Shown: positions 60,890-64,000 of the stretch, in pieces
Position numbering within the stretch: position 1 is the first letter of the stretch
Layout: the number at the start of each line of letters is the position of its first letter
NCBI GenBank assembly: GCA_902787185.1
Contig: CADAFP010000002.1
Span: 1-64,000 of the forward strand
Length of the DNA: 64,000 nucleotides
Source: an uncultured Bacteroidales bacterium
GTDB lineage: Bacteria; Bacteroidota; Bacteroidia; Bacteroidales; Muribaculaceae
Direction: 5' to 3'
Notes under the pieces: model-generated
Databases searched by the model: none
What the model was told of the DNA's origin: nothing
The model's input: the letters and a program-made list of their open reading frames with translations, nothing else
Program-made: the position numbers and the translations under genes

Positions 60890-62041
60890 TTATTCGTTGT
60901 TATCTTTCAGGCTTTCCAACTGCTGTTGACGAAAAACCTCCTTTTGCATCTCTATCTCGCGCCTCAACTCTTCCTCTGATGGAAGATAAGGCATATACTT
61001 GACCTGGAACAATTGTTCACTGCCGTGTAGCACACTATACCGCGCAATATCGCGGCTCGTGTCCTCACATAGCAATAGTCCGATGGTAGGGTTATCGCCC
61101 TCGGTTCGTTTCAAATGATCAAACATTCTAACATACATATCCATCTGGCCAACGTCTTGATGTGTAATTTGCCCCGTTTTGAGGTCAATAAGGAAAAAAC
61201 ACTTCAAGATATAATTGTAGAACACCAAGTCAATATAGAAATCCCCCATATCGGTGCGAATGTGCTGCTGCCTACTAACAAAAGCAAAGCCTTTACCCAT
61301 CTCCATGATGAACTTCTGCAAGTGGCTGATGATGCTGCTCTCCAGTTCAGTCTCAGTGAAATCTGTATTAGGCTGCAATCCTAAAAATTCAGCAACCACA
61401 GGATTCTTGATGAACTCCAATTTGTCGTGCTGCATGTCTGCAGTCAACGTGTGCATTTCAGCAATCACCTTGTCTTTATGTGCAGATTTCAGCAATCGGA
61501 AGTAATATTGAGAGCCGATATTGCGATGCAGTGTTCTGGTACTCCACATTTCACGCAGGGCTTCTTGTTCGTACCATTTTCTCGCATCAGCATCCTCCAC
61601 ACGTATGAGTTCCCGATAATGCGTCCAAGGCAGTAATTGGCACCGTGCTACGGCCATCGTGTCAGATAGTCGACTCACTGCGTCGACTTTTCTGGATTGT
61701 CGCTGCGACGCGTCGACAATGTCAGGAAAACAACGGTAAAACTTCAGATAGTTATACAAAGATTTACGGTCTAATCCAGCACCATACTTTCTTGTCAGAT
61801 CTTCGGCAAGTGTTGAAACTACACTTTTGCCATACTCAGCTCTTGCGGCCCCATCGAGTTCGTCTTCGGCAATGCGTTCCCCCAGCAGCCAATTGCGAAG
61901 GGTAAGCGAGACGTTGACAGCACGATATGCATGCAGTCGAGCATCGTCAATGATGGCACACGTATCATGATACAGTAACTTGTAGTCCTGTGACGCAGAT
62001 AGTTCAGCCACTTTATTTATCATCTCATCATTTGCTCCCAT
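60890..62041 (-). CDS. DUF1016 (YhcG-like) PD-(D/E)XK nuclease-fold protein, copy 3
   Basis: A 383-residue protein with the same plan as copies 1 and 2: DUF1016 N-domain (about 20-110), middle domain starting at LLPWTHYRELIRV (about 138) and PD-(D/E)XK fold with DFYIDLVFYN and DLKTGQ (Asp near 272, Asp-x-Lys near 290-292). The joint between the first two domains (about 112-136, DASQRQSRKVDAVSRLSD) is encoded by DNA dense in GTCGAC-type palindromes (61668-61720). Composition is A+T-richer than the neighbouring aminopeptidase. The TATCTTTG -7 box is 8 nt before the ATG. No partner restriction genes are seen. Confidence 0.87.
   Translation of the reverse strand: MGANDEMINKVAELSASQDYKLLYHDTCAIIDDARLHAYRAVNVSLTLRNWLLGERIAEDELDGAARAEYGKSVVSTLAEDLTRKYGAGLDRKSLYNYLKFYRCFPDIVDASQRQSRKVDAVSRLSDTMAVARCQLLPWTHYRELIRVEDADARKWYEQEALREMWSTRTLHRNIGSQYYFRLLKSAHKDKVIAEMHTLTADMQHDKLEFIKNPVVAEFLGLQPNTDFTETELESSIISHLQKFIMEMGKGFAFVSRQQHIRTDMGDFYIDLVFYNYILKCFFLIDLKTGQITHQDVGQMDMYVRMFDHLKRTEGDNPTIGLLLCEDTSRDIARYSVLHGSEQLFQVKYMPYLPSEEELRREIEMQKEVFRQQQLESLKDNNE
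61668..61720. repeat. Palindrome cluster inside DUF1016 copy 3
   Basis: AGTCGACT (61668-61675), GCGTCGAC (61680-61687), CGACGCGTCG (10-bp palindrome, 61707-61716) and the arms ATTGTCG/CGACAAT (61696-61702, 61714-61720). They cluster at the protein joint that also carries repeats in copies 1 and 2. Confidence 0.8.
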
Positions 62042-62049
62042 GTCACGCT

Positions 62050-62057
62050 CAAAGATA
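62050..62057 (-). promoter_or_regulatory. -7 element of DUF1016 copy 3, leaderless arrangement
   Basis: TATCTTTG on the minus strand with 8 nt to the ATG (62039-62041). A second box, TAACTTTG, lies at about 62155-62162 further upstream and could give a leadered transcript. Confidence 0.5.
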
Positions 62058-62257
62058 TTACTATCAGCACAATATCGATACCTCGACGTGCGGAATAGCC
62101 TTTTTACTCACATTGCTGTCAGTTTTTGTTGTTTGATTAGTTTTTTATAATCCTGCAAAGTTACTATTTTATCATCAAAAAGAGCCCATTAACATTGGTT
62201 TTTTCAATCTTGAGCTGATGGGATTGAAAAATGTGGTAAAATTTTCTACACAAAAAA

Positions 62258-62289
62258 TTTGTTGTTCGTTAACCTTTTGTGTATTTTTG
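62258..62289 (+). promoter_or_regulatory. Promoter of the first HTH leader
   Basis: TTTG at 62258-62261 and TATTTTTG at 62282-62289 spaced 20 bp. Transcription would start near 62295. Confidence 0.6.
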
Positions 62290-62294
62290 CATCG

Positions 62295-62563
62295 GCAAAA
62301 ATGCAGATATTATAAACATGTTATTATGATATAATATGACAGATACATCTTAACATACTACGGTAAAACATTGTTGATATAAAAATTAAAGCTCAGGGAA
62401 GCTACGCCCTCTTGTGAGATTCGCAATAGGATTAAACTAAGAAGGGTGAGAAGCGACCGAAGTTTTTGCAGCTTAGAGCAGAACGATGTTTTACCGATGC
62501 AATATATATTAGAGTAAAGCATTAAAGCGAGAGAGCTATTATATGGTTTTCTCGCTTTTTTTT
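62295..62563 (+). ncRNA. Structured leader or small RNA before the first HTH gene
   Basis: Between the promoter and the terminator lies about 270 nt without a convincing ORF. A 15-bp helix (62361-62375 with 62482-62496, one G-U pair) closes a multi-branched domain containing small hairpins at 62395-62410 and near 62412-62426 and CTAAG/CTTAG (62437-62441, 62472-62476). The right arm of the closing helix can alternatively pair with 62288-62301. It could be a free RNA or a regulated leader of the HTH gene. No known family was recognised. Confidence 0.45.
62524..62563 (+). terminator. Intrinsic terminator before the first HTH gene
   Basis: Stem AAAGCGAGA/TCTCGCTTT (62524-62532, 62550-62558) running into T8. 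It ends 50 bp before the HTH ATG. Confidence 0.8.
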
Positions 62564-62612
62564 AGACCATGCTACAACGGGCAACCGTTGTGGCAGAATA
62601 AGAAGTACAGTT

Positions 62613-62849
62613 ATGTCGATTCATATCGGAAGAGAAATTGAAGCTGAGCTGCGCAGGCAGGGGCGCGGCGCAACTTGGTTGGCGCAGAGGTTGTACTGCG
62701 ACCGCACTAACGTATATAACATCTTCAAGCGTCAAGGAATTGACACGGTTCTGCTTCAACGCATCAGTGATGTGTTGAACCGCAACTTCTTTGCCCTGTA
62801 CTGTCCCAGAGAGGGCGCTGGTGCTGAAAATAATTCAACGGATTCGTAG
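62613..62849 (+). CDS. Small HTH protein, copy 1
   Basis: A 78-residue protein resembling small XRE-like regulators of Bacteroidales. The HTH spans about residues 18-45 (ATWLAQRLYCDRTNVYNIF, with the recognition helix DRTNVYNIFKR), followed by a third helix region (LLQRISDVLNRNFF). It is identical in length to the paralogue at 63259, and about two thirds of positions match. Too small for a ligand domain, so it probably binds DNA as a dimer. It lies immediately after a leader with an intrinsic terminator and has no obvious promoter of its own between terminator and ATG. Confidence 0.75.
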   Translation: MSIHIGREIEAELRRQGRGATWLAQRLYCDRTNVYNIFKRQGIDTVLLQRISDVLNRNFFALYCPREGAGAENNSTDS

Positions 62850-62894
62850 CATTATCTGCTATATGCAATTATGACACCCAGTTGCAAATAGCAG

Positions 62895-62902
62895 TAATTT
62901 TG
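62895..62902 (+). promoter_or_regulatory. -7 element of the second HTH leader
   Basis: TAATTTTG; predicted start near 62908. No -33 box at the right distance. The 409-bp gap 62850-63258 holds this, a possible leader ORF and an attenuator. Confidence 0.45.
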
Positions 62903-62979
62903 CATTGCCAACTGAGCCGTGCCTGTCACGACCCCAATGGACTTACCTTTATATTTTATAATAATAATTCCTAAAGTAG

Positions 62980-63075
62980 ATGATAATGAAGACTTACACT
63001 GGGAATAAAACAATGAGGCGATTACCCCGCGAGCCTCCTGGTTTTCACTCAAGTTCCAATATCGCGGCTATATAA
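62980..63075 (+). CDS. Possible 31-residue leader peptide
   Basis: Short ORF (MIMKTYTGNKTMRRLPREPP..., 31 residues) ending 16 bp before the first attenuator arm. Its position suits a leader peptide whose translation controls the hairpin choice. No run of one amino acid is present, though the middle has Arg-Arg and three prolines. No Shine-Dalgarno is expected in this phylum. Coding status is unproven. Confidence 0.25.
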   Translation: MIMKTYTGNKTMRRLPREPPGFHSSSNIAAI

Positions 63076-63091
63076 AAAAAAGGAAAATACA

Positions 63092-63210
63092 GTCCCCCAC
63101 TATGATAGAGGGGGCCCGGGACCTTAGGTATTGAGAATTGTCAAACCACGTTCCGGCAAATGCAAGACACCCCCTCTTGCCAAATGCTATCCAAGAGGGG
63201 GTCATTTTTT
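63092..63210 (+). promoter_or_regulatory. Three-state attenuator before the second HTH gene
   Basis: Four arms: 1 (CCCCC, 63094-63098), 2 (AGAGGGGG, 63107-63114), 3 (CCCCCTCTTG, 63170-63179) and 4 (CAAGAGGGGG, 63192-63201). Arms 1:2 and 3:4 pair, and arm 2 is also fully complementary to the first eight bases of arm 3. So 2:3 would be an antiterminator and 1:2 would free arm 3 for the terminator. A TTTTTT run follows arm 4 (63205-63210). Confidence 0.55.
63170..63210 (+). terminator. Intrinsic terminator before the second HTH gene
   Basis: A 10-bp perfect stem (63170-63179 with 63192-63201), 12-nt loop, then TCATTTTTT. It ends 48 bp before the HTH ATG. Confidence 0.85.
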
Positions 63211-63258
63211 AATAAGACCCTGAGAACAGAAGACTGCCATTTGAGCGGTTACAAATCA

Positions 63259-63495
63259 ATGGCAATACACATCGGTAAAGAAATACAGGCAGAGTTGCAC
63301 CGCCAGGAACGCGGTGTGAGTTGGCTCGCAGAAAAGTTGCACTGCGACCGCACCAATGTGTATAACATCTTCAAGCGTCAGGGCATCGACACCCGCTTGC
63401 TCGAGCGCATCAGCATCATCCTGAACCGCAACTTCTTTTCCCTTTATTGTCAGGAAAACCATACAGATGTAGAAGATAATTCAACAATTCTGTAG
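63259..63495 (+). CDS. Small HTH protein, copy 2
   Basis: A 78-residue paralogue of the 62613 product. The start at 63259 (MAIHIGKEIQAELHRQ) matches copy 1; the frame open to 63160 runs through the terminator stem and is not used. The recognition helix DRTNVYNIFKRQGIDT is identical between copies, so both probably bind the same DNA site, while the C-terminal ten residues differ. Likely a local regulator; the truncated gene that follows at 63617 is a candidate target. Confidence 0.78.
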   Translation: MAIHIGKEIQAELHRQERGVSWLAEKLHCDRTNVYNIFKRQGIDTRLLERISIILNRNFFSLYCQENHTDVEDNSTIL

Positions 63496-63540
63496 CATTC
63501 TGCACAACACAAGACAAACCCTCAATATACTTATTTGCCA

Positions 63541-63548
63541 TAATTTTG
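63541..63548 (+). promoter_or_regulatory. -7 element of the outer-membrane protein gene
   Basis: TAATTTTG followed by CATTTCG, much like the box at 62895 (both continue GCATT). The leader to the ATG at 63617 is about 60 nt. Confidence 0.45.
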
Positions 63549-63616
63549 CATTTCGTAATGAGATAGTTAGAAACCACTATTATTTCAATCAACAAACAAT
63601 TAGAAATCAACTTATT

Positions 63617-64000
63617 ATGAGAAGGATTCTATTACTGATTACAACAGTGTTATTGTCATGTTCTATGGCAAATGCAATCTACTTTGAAGATGATGGTATT
63701 CCGCAGGGTTACCGAGGCTTTGCTAATATCACCTATACACTTGGCGTGGGTGACTGGGGAAAAAAACATGACCGCATCGGTATTATGACGACCCATGGCT
63801 ATCAAATTGCCCCCCAATTCTTTGCGGGCCTAGGTGTGGGATTCAATTACTATTTTAATGGGAATGATGAGTTATGCGGTCTTCCTATTTTTGTCAATTT
63901 ACGCAGCGACCTTCTGTGCCAGGAGATAACCCCCTTCATAGATTTGAGTGTTGGGTATAGTTTGATTGACGTGAAGGGCGTGTACATTAATCCGTCGGTC
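63617..64000 (+). CDS. Outer-membrane beta-barrel-like protein, cut by the window end
   Basis: Open at the right edge; 128 residues are visible and the frame has no stop. The signal peptide MRRILLLITTVLLSCSMANA is followed by alternating strands rich in Gly and aromatics (GFANITYTLGVGDW, AGLGVGFNYYF, PIFVNLRSDL, PFIDLSVGYS), the pattern of small outer-membrane barrel proteins of Bacteroidota. The TCATGT signal-peptide cysteine could suggest a lipobox (LLSCS), but the spacing to SMANA favours signal peptidase I. It follows the HTH pair on the same strand. Confidence 0.7.
   Translation, partial: MRRILLLITTVLLSCSMANAIYFEDDGIPQGYRGFANITYTLGVGDWGKKHDRIGIMTTHGYQIAPQFFAGLGVGFNYYFNGNDELCGLPIFVNLRSDLLCQEITPFIDLSVGYSLIDVKGVYINPSV

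Noticed and set aside
62852..63052. Minus-strand ORF of 66 codons between the HTH genes
   Set aside because: No promoter or conserved feature, and it overlaps the plus-strand leader region; could be tested if homologues appear.

Overview
The window looks like a chromosomal segment of a Bacteroidota member, order Bacteroidales, with a flavour of Muribaculaceae/Prevotellaceae (family level is inference). The reasons are two SusC/SusD pairs, an ECF sigma/FecR pair, BspA-type leucine-rich repeats, C10 and M6 secreted proteases, many dockerin-type repeats, A-rich translation starts without Shine-Dalgarno sequences, and repeated TAnnTTTG -7 promoter elements. Coding density is high and no rRNA, tRNA, CRISPR array, insertion sequence or prophage was seen.

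Layout. 0-5.4 kb: panC, panD, ffh, a CapA-like metallophosphatase and a secreted protein. 5.5-20 kb: a redox-themed block containing trxB, three tandem TlpA-like proteins (one lacking its thioredoxin domain), a fourth TlpA-like lipoprotein, SusD, an STN-containing SusC, FecR and an ECF sigma factor (all minus strand), then a frameshifted dsbD on the plus strand. 20-24.3 kb: a cysteine desulfidase/serine dehydratase-type enzyme, a 6S-like RNA on the minus strand, and a large LRR-dockerin surface protein. 24.4-31.7 kb (minus): AlgJ/AlgX-like and MBOAT acyltransfer pair, a GT2 glycosyltransferase, a polytopic membrane protein and a C10 protease with dockerin. 32-42.8 kb (plus): NamZ-like muramidase, sodium/solute symporter, WYL protein, DUF1016 nuclease, two tandem serine hydrolases, XerD and a CotH-dockerin protein. 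43-52.9 kb: M6 protease plus lipoprotein, split LysO exporter, MtgA, and a DUF3822-rsmD-SusC-SusD operon. 53-62 kb: DUF1016 nuclease, dnaX, CotH protein, gamma carbonic anhydrase, aminopeptidase P and a third DUF1016 nuclease. 62-64 kb: two paralogous 78-residue HTH proteins, each behind a leader ending in an intrinsic terminator, then a truncated outer-membrane protein gene.

Main points of interest: (i) a fold-back, about 198-nt RNA with 6S architecture; (ii) two tandem matches to the sigma-54 promoter consensus upstream of panC; (iii) an ECF/FecR/SusCD locus whose cargo is thiol-disulfide proteins; (iv) three A+T-richer DUF1016 nucleases, each with a DNA palindrome or repeat at the same coding position, one of them bracketed by a 65-bp duplication of the dnaX promoter; (v) two small HTH genes behind terminated leaders, one with a three-state attenuator and a possible leader peptide; (vi) period-7 repeat arrays at gene junctions that place stops in all frames; (vii) several genes whose -7 element lies only 7-9 nt from the start codon, suggesting leaderless mRNAs.
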